From Melaminivora alkalimesophila (lineage in GTDB: Bacteria; Pseudomonadota; Gammaproteobacteria; Burkholderiales; Burkholderiaceae_C), in assembly GCF_000282995.1 (NCBI RefSeq), contig NZ_ALEE01000214.1:1-5191 (forward strand): a DNA stretch of 5,191 bases, read 5' to 3'. The translations under genes were made by a program, and so were the position numbers. Position 1 is the stretch's first letter. Each line of letters starts with the position of its first letter. The notes beneath the pieces were generated by a model. The model saw nothing but the letters and a program-made list of their open reading frames with translations, ran no database searches and was not told the DNA's origin. Of this stretch, positions 1 to 5,082 are shown in pieces.

Positions 1-667
1 CGACGGCGACCGCATCATCGAGCTGGGCTGCGTGGAGCTCGTGGCGCGCAAGCCCACGGGCAACAACCTGCACCTGTACCTCAATCCCGACCGCGACAGC
101 CATGAGGATGCGCTGCGCGTGCACGGCATCAGCAACGAGTTCCTGCGCGACAAGCCCCGCTTTGCCGAGCGTGCGCAGGAAATCCTCGACTACCTGCGCG
201 GCGCCGAGCTGATCATCCACAACGCGGGTTTCGACGTCGGCTTCCTCGACAAGGAGCTGGAGCTGGCCGGGCTGCCGCCCCTGGCAACGCACGTCGCAGG
301 AATCGTCGATACCCTGGCGATGGCGCGCGAGATGTTCCCGGGCAAGCGCAACTCGCTCGATGCACTGTGCGACCGGCTGGAGGTGGACAATTCCGGGCGC
401 ACGCTGCACGGCGCATTGCTGGACGCGCAGCTGCTGGCCGAGGTCTACATCAACATGACGCGCGGGCAGGAGGCCCTGCTGGTCATGGACGAAGCGGCCG
501 ACGGCGCGGGCGCCGGCCCGGCCTCGGGCATCGACCTGCGGCGCCTGGTCCTGCCGGTGATCGCGCCCACCGCGGCCGAGCTGGCGGCCCACGAGGCGCT
601 GCTCACGCAGCTCGACAAGGCGAGCGGCGGCAAGACCGTGTGGCGCAATCTCTCGCAACCAGGCTGA
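1..667 (+). CDS. dnaQ: DNA polymerase III epsilon subunit (3'-5' proofreading exonuclease), 5'-truncated by the window
   Basis: Proofreading subunit of the replicative polymerase core; it removes misincorporated 3' nucleotides and binds the alpha (DnaE) subunit through its C-terminal tail. The first complete codon is at position 2, giving 221 visible residues, and the frame is open at the left edge. The upstream part with the Exo I motif (DxE) lies outside the window, roughly 15-20 residues by comparison with relatives. Visible are the start of the fold (DGDRIIELG), Exo II as HNAGFD with its aspartate at visible residue 78, and Exo III as HGALLD with catalytic His136 and Asp141 (visible numbering), the five-residue spacing of the DEDDh family. 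The C-terminal 60 residues, ending KTVWRNLSQPG, resemble the DnaE-binding tail of betaproteobacterial epsilon subunits. The annotated-looking start at 32 (GTG) is internal, because homology continues upstream. The stop lies 40 bases before the tRNA-Val genes. Confidence 0.96.
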   Translation, partial: DGDRIIELGCVELVARKPTGNNLHLYLNPDRDSHEDALRVHGISNEFLRDKPRFAERAQEILDYLRGAELIIHNAGFDVGFLDKELELAGLPPLATHVAGIVDTLAMAREMFPGKRNSLDALCDRLEVDNSGRTLHGALLDAQLLAEVYINMTRGQEALLVMDEAADGAGAGPASGIDLRRLVLPVIAPTAAELAAHEALLTQLDKASGGKTVWRNLSQPG

Positions 668-675
668 AGCTGTGC

Positions 676-681
676 CATAAT
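676..681 (+). promoter_or_regulatory. Putative -10 element of the tRNA-Val promoter
   Basis: CATAAT matches TATAAT at five of six bases. It lies 26 bases before the first tRNA and overlaps nothing coding, since dnaQ stops at 667. The following bases (CTGCGGC) form a GC-rich discriminator of the kind associated with ppGpp control of stable RNA promoters. The -35 is weak: TCGCAA at 653-658, with 17-base spacing and three of six matches, inside the end of dnaQ. Start of transcription is inferred near 688. Confidence 0.5.
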
Positions 682-707
682 CTGCGGCTTGTTGCACAGC
701 GCAACTT

Positions 708-782
708 GGGTGATTAGCTCAGCGGTAGAGCACTGCCTTCACACGGCAGGGGTCACATGTTCGATCCATGTATCACCCACCA
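708..782 (+). tRNA. tRNA-Val(CAC), copy 1
   Basis: A complete 75-base cloverleaf with encoded CCA. The acceptor stem is GGGTGAT (708-714) with ATCACCC (772-778), discriminator A779 and CCA at 780-782. The D stem is GCTC/GAGC (717-720, 728-731). The anticodon stem is CTGCC/GGCAG (733-737, 745-749) and closes the loop TTCACAC, which places anticodon CAC at 740-742, reading the valine codon GTG. The T stem is ACATG/CATGT with loop TTCGATC (760-766). All stems pair fully. GTG is a preferred valine codon in GC-rich genomes, so a dedicated CAC tRNA fits the base composition. It is probably co-transcribed with the identical copy 29 bases downstream. Confidence 0.98.
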
Positions 783-811
783 GTTTTCAAGGCCGGGCGT
801 TGCCGGGCCGA

Positions 812-886
812 GGGTGATTAGCTCAGCGGTAGAGCACTGCCTTCACACGGCAGGGGTCACATGTTCGATCCATGTATCACCCACCA
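812..886 (+). tRNA. tRNA-Val(CAC), copy 2
   Basis: Identical over all 75 bases to the copy at 708-782, with its anticodon CAC at 844-846 and encoded CCA at 884-886. The 29-base spacer between the copies (783-811) has no convincing promoter, so the pair most likely forms one transcript processed by RNase P and 3' nucleases. Identity stops one base past the CCA on the right and at the first tRNA base on the left, so the duplication covers the mature gene and little else, or the flanks have diverged. Confidence 0.98.
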
Positions 887-899
887 GATCTTCATCATT

Positions 900-913
900 C
901 GGGCGCATGCCCG
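900..913 (+). other. Short hairpin after the second tRNA
   Basis: CGGGC (900-904) and GCCCG (909-913) form a perfect five-base-pair stem around the loop GCAT. It sits between the tRNA 3' end and the intrinsic terminator and could help to define the 3' trailer for processing. It has no T-tract of its own. Confidence 0.4.
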
Positions 914-920
914 CCGGACA

Positions 921-949
921 GGGCCAGGAAGCGATTCCCGGCCCTTTTT
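921..949 (+). terminator. Rho-independent terminator of the tRNA-Val transcript
   Basis: A ten-base arm GGGCCAGGAA (921-930) pairs with TTCCCGGCCC (935-944) with a single A-C mismatch. The loop is GCGA, a stable GNRA tetraloop, and five T residues follow at once (945-949). It lies 34 bases past the second tRNA and 33 bases before the next start codon, so it separates the tRNA unit from the oxidoreductase gene. The oxidoreductase must therefore have its own promoter or depend on readthrough. Confidence 0.9.
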
Positions 950-971
950 CGTTGGCGCGGCGCCTGTGGCG

Positions 972-976
972 GGAGG
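972..976 (+). promoter_or_regulatory. Shine-Dalgarno site of the oxidoreductase gene
   Basis: GGAGG lies six bases before the ATG at 983. It is the strongest ribosome binding site in the window and decides the start in favour of 983 over the in-frame ATG at 872. Confidence 0.8.
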
Positions 977-982
977 GCAGGG

Positions 983-2086
983 ATGGAGCAGGTCGACGCC
1001 GTGGTCATCGGCGCGGGGGTCGTGGGGCTGGCCGTGGCGCGTGCCTTGGCGCTGGCGGGGCGCGAAGTGCTGGTGCTGGAGGCCGAGGGCGCCATCGGCA
1101 CGCAGGCGAGCTCGCGCAACAGCGAGGTCATCCATGCCGGGATTTACTACCCGCCCGGCTCGCTCAAGGCCCGGCTGTGCGTGCGCGGCAAGGCGCTGCT
1201 GTACGACTACCTCGGGGAGCGTGGAGTGCCACATCGGCGCTGCGGCAAGCTGATCGTCGCAACGCAGGAAGAGCAAGTTGCGGCGCTGCGGGCGCTGGCC
1301 TCGCGCGCCCGCGCCAACGGCGTGGACGACCTGCAGTGGCTGACGCGCGCGCAGGCCCTGCAGCTCGAGCCCGCACTCGAATGCCACGCGGCGCTGCGCT
1401 CGCCCTCCACCGGAATCCTCGACAGCCACGCTTTCATGCTCGCCCTGCAGGGCGATCTGGAGGCCGCGGGCGGCGCGGTCGTGCTGCGCGCGTCGGTGGA
1501 AGGGGGTCGCGCCGCCCCGCAAGGGCTGGTGCTGCGCATGGCCGACGGCCTGGAGCTGGCTGCACGCTGTGTGGTCAACGCCGCCGGGTTGCGCGCGCCG
1601 GCACTGGCGAAGCGTTTCGAGGGCATCGATCCGGCCCGGGTGCCGCAGGCGGCCTGCGCCAAGGGCAGTTATTTCGCCCTGGGCGGACGCGCTCCCTTTT
1701 CCCACCTGGTCTATCCCGTGCCGGAAGAGGGCGGGCTGGGTGTGCACCTGACGCTCGACCTGGGCGGGCAGGCGCGCTTCGGTCCGGACGTGCAATGGGT
1801 GGACGACCCCCAGGACCTGGACGTGGATCCCGGGCGGGCGGCGGCCTTCGAGGCCGAGGTGCGCCGCTACTGGCCTGGTCTGCCGCAGGGCGTTCTGCAG
1901 CCGGGCTATGCAGGCATGCGGCCGAAGCTGCGATGGCCGGCCGGTGCGGTGGAGGCGGATTTCCTCATCCAGGGCCCGGCGGAGCATGGGGTGCCCGGCC
2001 TGGTGCAGCTGCTGGGCATCGAGTCGCCCGGGTTGACCAGCGCACTGGCGATCGGCGAGGAAGTGCTGCGCGCCCTGCAGGGCTGA
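983..2086 (+). CDS. FAD-dependent oxidoreductase, L-2-hydroxyglutarate dehydrogenase (LhgO/L2HGDH) type
   Basis: A predicted flavoenzyme of 367 residues in the DAO superfamily, probably oxidising a 2-hydroxy acid such as L-2-hydroxyglutarate and passing electrons to the respiratory chain. The N-terminus has the dinucleotide-binding motif GAGVVG (Gly10, Gly12, Gly15) with the ribose-binding Glu33. It is followed by [14 protein letters not shown] (43-56), the family's flavin-region signature. Near the C-terminus are GYAGMRPKL (308-316) and GIESPGLTS (345-353), both typical of L2HGDH-like proteins. The ATG is set by GGAGG at 972-976, six bases upstream; an in-frame ATG at 872 lies inside the tRNA and is unlikely. 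The protein is shorter than E. coli LhgO (about 420 residues). No transmembrane segment or signal peptide is evident. The family is clear, but the exact substrate is not, and no neighbour suggests a pathway. Confidence 0.88.
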   Translation: MEQVDAVVIGAGVVGLAVARALALAGREVLVLEAEGAIGTQASSRNSEVIHAGIYYPPGSLKARLCVRGKALLYDYLGERGVPHRRCGKLIVATQEEQVAALRALASRARANGVDDLQWLTRAQALQLEPALECHAALRSPSTGILDSHAFMLALQGDLEAAGGAVVLRASVEGGRAAPQGLVLRMADGLELAARCVVNAAGLRAPALAKRFEGIDPARVPQAACAKGSYFALGGRAPFSHLVYPVPEEGGLGVHLTLDLGGQARFGPDVQWVDDPQDLDVDPGRAAAFEAEVRRYWPGLPQGVLQPGYAGMRPKLRWPAGAVEADFLIQGPAEHGVPGLVQLLGIESPGLTSALAIGEEVLRALQG

Positions 2087-2095
2087 AGCGGCGGC

Positions 2096-2112
2096 TTGGC
2101 ACGCGACTCGCT
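2096..2112 (+). promoter_or_regulatory. Candidate sigma-54 (RpoN) -24/-12 promoter upstream of yqjDEK
   Basis: TTGGCACG (2096-2103) matches the -24 consensus YTGGCACG at every base. Four bases later TCGCT (2108-2112) matches the -12 consensus TTGCW at four of five. The invariant GG (2098-2099) and GC (2110-2111) are ten bases apart, as sigma-54 requires. This predicts a start of transcription near 2123 and a leader of about 66 bases before yqjD. It lies in the 102-base gap after the oxidoreductase stop. No activator binding site was recognised upstream. Confidence 0.5.
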
Positions 2113-2124
2113 CTAAGATGGGAT

Positions 2125-2152
2125 ACCCGCCTACAGCCGCGTGGCGGCGGGT
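2125..2152 (+). other. Leader hairpin upstream of yqjD
   Basis: ACCCGCC (2125-2131) pairs with GGCGGGT (2146-2152) over seven bases around a 14-base loop. An alternative inner stem GCCGC/GCGGC (2136-2140, 2144-2148) competes with it. There is no T-tract after it, so it is a poor intrinsic terminator. It would begin about three bases from the predicted sigma-54 start and could protect the 5' end of the mRNA. Confidence 0.4.
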
Positions 2153-2188
2153 GATTTACTGTCGAGTCAACCAAGAAAGGCCAAACCC

Positions 2189-2497
2189 ATGACCTCCGTC
2201 TCCGAAACCCTATCCAACACCCAGAGTGAACTGGAGCGCCTCGTCGGCGATCTGCGCGGCTTGCTGGCCAACAAGGAATTGGACAACATTCCGCAGATCA
2301 GGCAGCTGCGCGAGCGCCTGGACGATGGCATCGAGAACGTGCGCGACAGCGCCGTGCGTGCCGCCCAGGAGGCCGCGGCCCAGGCCCGCGACGCAGCGCG
2401 TGCCGCCGACCGCTACGCCCACGACGAGCCCTGGCGCGTGGCAACTGCCGCGCTGGCCGCCGGTGCGTTGGTGGGCTTCCTGCTCGCGCGCCGCTGA
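2189..2497 (+). CDS. yqjD: ElaB/YqjD/DUF883-family membrane-anchored ribosome-binding protein
   Basis: A small protein of 102 residues. Residues 1-75 are charged, Ala/Glu/Arg-rich and strongly helical, with coiled-coil character. The segment DRYAHDEPWR is followed by a single hydrophobic helix (about 83-100) that ends in ARR, the tail-anchored layout of ElaB, YqjD and YgaM. In E. coli, YqjD inserts its C-terminus in the inner membrane and binds 70S and 100S ribosomes in stationary phase; that role is inferred here from family and architecture. Length matches E. coli YqjD (101). The ATG is chosen for AAGAAAGG (2173-2180), eight bases upstream and complementary to the extreme 3' end of 16S rRNA. 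An in-frame GTG at 2141 lies inside the leader hairpin and lacks a ribosome site. It is first in a three-gene operon matching the E. coli yqjD-yqjE-yqjK order. Confidence 0.9.
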   Translation: MTSVSETLSNTQSELERLVGDLRGLLANKELDNIPQIRQLRERLDDGIENVRDSAVRAAQEAAAQARDAARAADRYAHDEPWRVATAALAAGALVGFLLARR

Positions 2498-2507
2498 GCG
2501 ATTCGCC

Positions 2508-2531
2508 CGGCCGGTGCCCTGGCGCCGGCCG
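2508..2531 (+). other. Strong intercistronic hairpin between yqjD and yqjE
   Basis: CGGCCGGTGC (2508-2517) pairs with GCGCCGGCCG (2522-2531) through ten base pairs including one G-T wobble, around a four-base loop CCTG. It occupies the middle of the 65-base gap between the two genes, 17 bases before the yqjE ribosome site. No T-run follows, so it is more likely an RNA processing or stabilising element than a full terminator. That would let the first gene be expressed more than the others. Confidence 0.55.
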
Positions 2532-2562
2532 CCACCCCACGCCGAACAAGAAAGACAAGCGC

Positions 2563-2958
2563 ATGAACTGGTTATCCCTGCTGGGCCTGGAGGGCTGGGT
2601 GGCGCGCTGGCGCGCCGCGATCATCGAGGGCGCCATCGCCGCCGAGGACCGCCTCACCCTGGCGCGGCTGGAGCTCGACGACTTCAAGCGGCGCCTCATG
2701 CAGCTGGTGGTGCTGGGCATCGTGTTCGGCGCGCTGGCGATGCTGGCGCTGCTCCTGCTGTCGCTGGCGGTGCTGGTGCAGTTCTGGGATTCGCCCCAGC
2801 GCGCCCTGGTGGCGTGGCTGCTGGCGGGGGGGTGGACGGTCGCGTGTGTCGGCGTGCTGCTGGCCATCCTGTCGCTGGCGCGCTTGCTCGGCAATGCCTT
2901 CGCCTTCACGCGCCGCGAACTGGGCAACGACTGGAACCTGATCAAGGGAAAGCTCTGA
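2563..2958 (+). CDS. yqjE: YqjE-family inner membrane protein (phage holin superfamily III-like)
   Basis: A 131-residue membrane protein. An amphipathic N-terminal region (1-45) containing ARLELDDFKRR precedes two hydrophobic segments, about 46-73 and 80-106, joined by a short turn (FWDSPQR). The C-terminal tail FTRRELGNDWNLIKGKL matches the conserved cytoplasmic end of YqjE proteins. Databases often name the family 'phage holin', but nothing phage-related is nearby and the position between yqjD and yqjK argues for the chromosomal YqjE role, which is not well defined. Length is close to E. coli YqjE (134). Translation probably uses AAGAAAG (2548-2554), eight bases before the ATG, the same site and spacing as yqjD. 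The stop is two bases before yqjK, which suggests translational coupling. Confidence 0.88.
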   Translation: MNWLSLLGLEGWVARWRAAIIEGAIAAEDRLTLARLELDDFKRRLMQLVVLGIVFGALAMLALLLLSLAVLVQFWDSPQRALVAWLLAGGWTVACVGVLLAILSLARLLGNAFAFTRRELGNDWNLIKGKL

Positions 2959-2960
2959 CC

Positions 2961-3260
2961 ATGACGACCAAACGCCTGCCCATCGCCACTCCGGAGCAGC
3001 AGCAGGTGCTGGACCGCATCCTGGTGCAGCGCGAGCGCCTGCGCGCCCGGCGCGAGGCCTACCGCCAGACGCGCGCCATCGTCCAGGCGCGCGCCGGTCT
3101 GGATCCCAACGACCCTCTGCCCAAGCGCCTGTTGGCCTTCGCGCGGCTGCACCCGGCGGTGGTGGCCGTGGCGCTCGGCGTGGCGGCGCTGGCAGGTCCG
3201 CGCCGGCTGATCCGCTGGGCCGGCGTGGTCATGCCGCTGGTTTCGCGGCTGCGCCGCTGA
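2961..3260 (+). CDS. yqjK: YqjK-like small membrane-associated protein
   Basis: A 99-residue basic protein. Residues 12-45 form a helix rich in Arg and Gln (QQQVLDRILVQRERLRARRE), like the N-terminus of E. coli YqjK (also 99 residues). A hydrophobic stretch at about 65-79 (PAVVAVALGVAALAG) is followed by the RRLIRWA segment (81-87), matching the conserved 'VRWARRG' region of the family, and an Arg-rich end. It is the third gene of the yqjDEK set and starts two bases after the yqjE stop. Only a weak purine stretch (AAGGGA, 2944-2949) lies upstream, so it is probably translated by coupling to yqjE. Function is unknown; the constant linkage to yqjD and yqjE suggests a role at the inner membrane. 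Sequence conservation is low, so the name rests on length, layout and position. Confidence 0.8.
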   Translation: MTTKRLPIATPEQQQVLDRILVQRERLRARREAYRQTRAIVQARAGLDPNDPLPKRLLAFARLHPAVVAVALGVAALAGPRRLIRWAGVVMPLVSRLRR

Positions 3261-3278
3261 GGCCTGCCGCAGCCTCAG
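3257..3278. terminator. Possible bidirectional hairpin between yqjK and pyrD
   Basis: CTGAGGC (3257-3263) and GCCTCAG (3272-3278) form a perfect seven-base inverted repeat with an eight-base loop. The yqjK stop TGA (3258-3260) lies in one arm and the pyrD stop (TCA, 3275-3277) in the other. No T-run follows on either strand, so factor-independent termination would be weak. The 14-base gap leaves no other room for a terminator. Confidence 0.4.
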
Positions 3279-4333
3279 GCCGTGTCCCCCAACCGCGCGC
3301 GCAGGGCGCGGGCGATTTCGGGGACCAGGGCAGGGCCGCGGTAGATCAGGCCGGTATAGAGCTGCACCACGTCGGCTCCTGCCTCGATCTTGGCAAGCGC
3401 ATCTTGTGCGCTCAGCACGCCGCCCACGCCGATGATCGGATAGCCTGCGCCCAGCCGCGCGCGCAGCTGGCGGATAATCGCGTTGCTTGCCTCGCGCACC
3501 GGCGCGCCGCTCAGGCCTCCCGCCTCGTTTGCATGCGCAAGGCCCTGCACGGCGGCGCGCTCGACCGTGGTGTTGGTGGCGATCACCCCATCCATGCCGT
3601 GGCGCTGCAGCGTGGCAGCGATGACCTCGACCTGCTCGGGCTGCAGGTCGGGCGCGATCTTCACGAACACCGGCACGCGCCGTCCCTGCGCGGCTGCCAG
3701 CCGCTCGCGTTCGGCCGCGATGGCGCCCAGCAGCGCGTCGAGTGCGGCGTCGCCCTGCAGCGCGCGCAGGTTCTGCGTGTTGGGCGAGCTGATGTTGACC
3801 GTGACGTAGTCGGCGTGAGGATAGACGCCGCGCAGGCAGTCCAGGTAGTCCTGCGTCGCCTCCCCGATCGGCGTGCTGGCGTTCTTGCCGATGTTCAGGC
3901 CCAGCAGCAGCGGGCGACCCTCGGTGCGCACGCGCGAGCGCTGGACGTTCGCCACGAAGGCGTCCAGTCCGTCGTTGTTGAAGCCCAGCCGGTTGATCAG
4001 CGCCTGCGCCTCGGGCAGCCGAAACATGCGCGGGCGCGGGTTGCCGGGCTGCGGACGCGGTGTCACCGTGCCGACCTCCACGAAGCCAAAGCCCATGGCA
4101 GCCAGCGCATCGATGCAGCGCGCGTTCTTGTCCAGCCCGGCGGCCAGGCCCACGCGGTTGGGAAAGCGCAGGCCGGCGAGCTCGACCGGATCGCTCACCC
4201 GCGCCTGCCGCCAGGCGCGCTCCAGCGCCGTTCCCTGGCCGCGCGCCAGCCATTCGAGAGTCAGGTCGTGGGCGCGTTCGGGGTCGAGGCGGAACAGGAA
4301 AGGGCGGGCCAGCGCGTAGGGAAGCAAGGACAT
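3275..4333 (-). CDS. pyrD: Dihydroorotate dehydrogenase (quinone), class 2
   Basis: The fourth step of pyrimidine synthesis: oxidises dihydroorotate to orotate with FMN and passes electrons to ubiquinone at the inner membrane face. The protein has 352 residues. The N-terminal helical region (1-40, [16 protein letters not shown]) is the class 2 membrane and quinone-binding extension. The barrel then shows GLAAGLDKN (62-70), [11 protein letters not shown] (88-98), INRLGFNN (113-120), VNISSPNT (179-186) with catalytic Ser183, KIAPDL (225-230), IATNTT (251-256), IIGVGG (300-305) and YTGLIYRGP (336-344). A serine as catalytic base marks class 2 rather than class 1. The start is the ATG at 4333; an upstream in-frame GTG at 4378 would add 15 residues unlike the family and run into rpiA. 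No good Shine-Dalgarno site is seen. Convergent with yqjK, divergent from rpiA. Confidence 0.97.
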   Translation of the reverse strand: MSLLPYALARPFLFRLDPERAHDLTLEWLARGQGTALERAWRQARVSDPVELAGLRFPNRVGLAAGLDKNARCIDALAAMGFGFVEVGTVTPRPQPGNPRPRMFRLPEAQALINRLGFNNDGLDAFVANVQRSRVRTEGRPLLLGLNIGKNASTPIGEATQDYLDCLRGVYPHADYVTVNISSPNTQNLRALQGDAALDALLGAIAAERERLAAAQGRRVPVFVKIAPDLQPEQVEVIAATLQRHGMDGVIATNTTVERAAVQGLAHANEAGGLSGAPVREASNAIIRQLRARLGAGYPIIGVGGVLSAQDALAKIEAGADVVQLYTGLIYRGPALVPEIARALRARLGDTA

Positions 4334-4368
4334 GGGGATAATCCGCAAAAACCCTGCGATTGTCTCCC
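4334..4368. promoter_or_regulatory. Compact divergent promoter region between pyrD and rpiA
   Basis: These 35 bases must carry signals for both genes. On the + strand GATAAT (4337-4342) is a five-of-six -10 match that would start transcription near 4349, about 20 bases before rpiA. On the - strand GACAAT (4364 to 4359) is a four-of-six match that would start near 4352, about 19 bases before pyrD. Neither has a recognisable -35, and each -35 would fall in the other gene's first codons. The GGATAATCC at 4336-4344 is an odd-centred palindrome. The assignment is tentative. Confidence 0.4.
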
Positions 4369-5061
4369 ATGACCACACCTGCTCCCCTGTCTCAGGACGC
4401 CCTCAAGACCCTGGTCGGTCAAGCCGCGCTGCACTACGTCGAGCCCGGCAGCATCGTCGGCGTCGGTACCGGCTCCACGGTCAACAAGTTCATCGACGCG
4501 CTCGCCACCATCAAGGAGCGCATCCGCGGTGCCGTCTCCAGCTCCGAAGCCAGCACGGAGCGGCTGCGGGCGCTCGGCATCCCGGTGCTGGAGGCCAACG
4601 AGGTACAGGGGCTGCCCGTCTACATCGACGGGGCCGACGAGATCGACGGCCGCGGCCACATGGTCAAGGGCGGCGGGGCGGCATTGACGCGCGAGAAGAT
4701 CGTGGCGGCGCTGGCAGAGCGCTTCGTGTGCATCGCCGACGAGTCGAAGCTGGTGGACACGCTGGGCAGCTTTCCGCTGCCAGTGGAAGTGATCCCCATG
4801 GCCTCGGCCCACATCGCGCGCCGCTTCGAGGCATTGGGCGGCCGGCCGTCGGTGCGTCTGAAGGCCGACGGCACGCCCCTGGTGACGGACAACGGCCAGC
4901 ACCTGCTGGACGTGGCGGGCCTGGCGATCACCGACCCGCTGGCTTTCGAGGCCGAGGTAAACCAGTGGCCGGGCGTGGTGACGGTGGGCGTCTTCGCCCA
5001 GCACAAGGCGAGCGTGTGCCTGCTCGGCACGCGCGAGGGGGTGCGGACGCTGTCCTTCTGA
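4369..5061 (+). CDS. rpiA: Ribose-5-phosphate isomerase A
   Basis: Interconverts ribose-5-phosphate and ribulose-5-phosphate in the non-oxidative pentose phosphate pathway, supplying ribose for PRPP and nucleotides; cytosolic. It has 230 residues, a usual length (E. coli 219). Visible motifs are the phosphate-binding loop GVGTGST (31-37), VSSSEASTE (56-64), YIDGADEID (85-93) with Asp87 and Asp90, and [11 protein letters not shown] (100-110) with Lys100 and catalytic-base Glu109. These equal E. coli Asp81, Asp84, Lys94 and Glu103 with a constant offset of six. FPLPVEVIP (136-144) and the C-terminal [10 protein letters not shown] (211-220) also fit. The ATG at 4369 is preferred over an in-frame TTG at 4360. 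Neither has a clear ribosome site. It diverges from pyrD, and the two products both supply nucleotide synthesis. Confidence 0.97.
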   Translation: MTTPAPLSQDALKTLVGQAALHYVEPGSIVGVGTGSTVNKFIDALATIKERIRGAVSSSEASTERLRALGIPVLEANEVQGLPVYIDGADEIDGRGHMVKGGGAALTREKIVAALAERFVCIADESKLVDTLGSFPLPVEVIPMASAHIARRFEALGGRPSVRLKADGTPLVTDNGQHLLDVAGLAITDPLAFEAEVNQWPGVVTVGVFAQHKASVCLLGTREGVRTLSF

Positions 5062-5082
5062 GCTTCTGGCGAATCTTCAGAA
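5056..5082. terminator. Weak inverted repeat spanning the rpiA stop
   Basis: TTCTGA (5056-5061) and TCAGAA (5077-5082) are complementary over six bases with a 15-base loop. The arms contain the rpiA stop and the stop of the putative minus-strand gene. No T-run follows, and half of the pairing is expected because TGA and TCA stops of convergent genes are complementary. Confidence 0.25.

Larger units (their letters stand above)
708..887 (+). repeat. Tandem direct repeat of the tRNA-Val gene, 104-base period
   Basis: Two copies of the same 76 bases (708-783 and 812-887: the tRNA plus one following G) lie 104 bases apart, start to start. The intervening spacer is not repeated elsewhere in the window. 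Confidence 0.95.

Noticed and set aside
872..982. Upstream in-frame ATG that would extend the oxidoreductase by 37 residues
   Set aside because: It lies inside the second tRNA, crosses the terminator hairpin and lacks a ribosome site. The ATG at 983 has GGAGG six bases upstream and begins just before the FAD motif, as the family expects.
708..982. tRNA-Val as the attachment site of an integrated element
   Set aside because: The repeated tRNA is a complete gene copy 104 bases away with no integrase or foreign genes between or after, so this is a plain tandem duplication.
857..1987. Minus-strand open frame of 376 codons opposite the oxidoreductase
   Set aside because: It is fully antisense to a gene with clear FAD motifs, would start at the second tRNA end, and its His/Arg/Gln-rich product has no recognisable domain.
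2096..2124. A sigma-70 promoter with TTGGCA as the -35
   Set aside because: At 17-base spacing the -10 would be TGGGAT (three of six), and the better TAAGAT at 2114-2119 is only 12 bases away. The sigma-54 reading fits the same bases far better.
757..2154. Plus-strand open frame of 465 codons starting in the first tRNA
   Set aside because: It runs through both tRNA genes and the terminator, and covers the oxidoreductase in the wrong frame with a low-complexity Arg/Gly product.
2563..2958. Prophage holin gene
   Set aside because: The two-helix layout suits a holin label, but it sits between yqjD and yqjK with a YqjE-type C-terminus, and there are no lysis or phage genes around it.
4360..4368. 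TTG start for rpiA three codons upstream
   Set aside because: It has no ribosome site. The ATG at 4369 is a stronger start codon, and known RpiA proteins begin close to this point.
3404..4372. Plus-strand open frame of 322 codons opposite pyrD
   Set aside because: It is a mirror of the pyrD codons with no ribosome site and no domain. The pyrD reading shows every family motif.
2298..4376. Minus-strand open frame of 692 codons across yqjDEK and pyrD
   Set aside because: It overlaps four well-supported features in another frame, and its translation is Arg/Ala/Gly-rich without any motif. Long antisense frames are common in GC-rich DNA.
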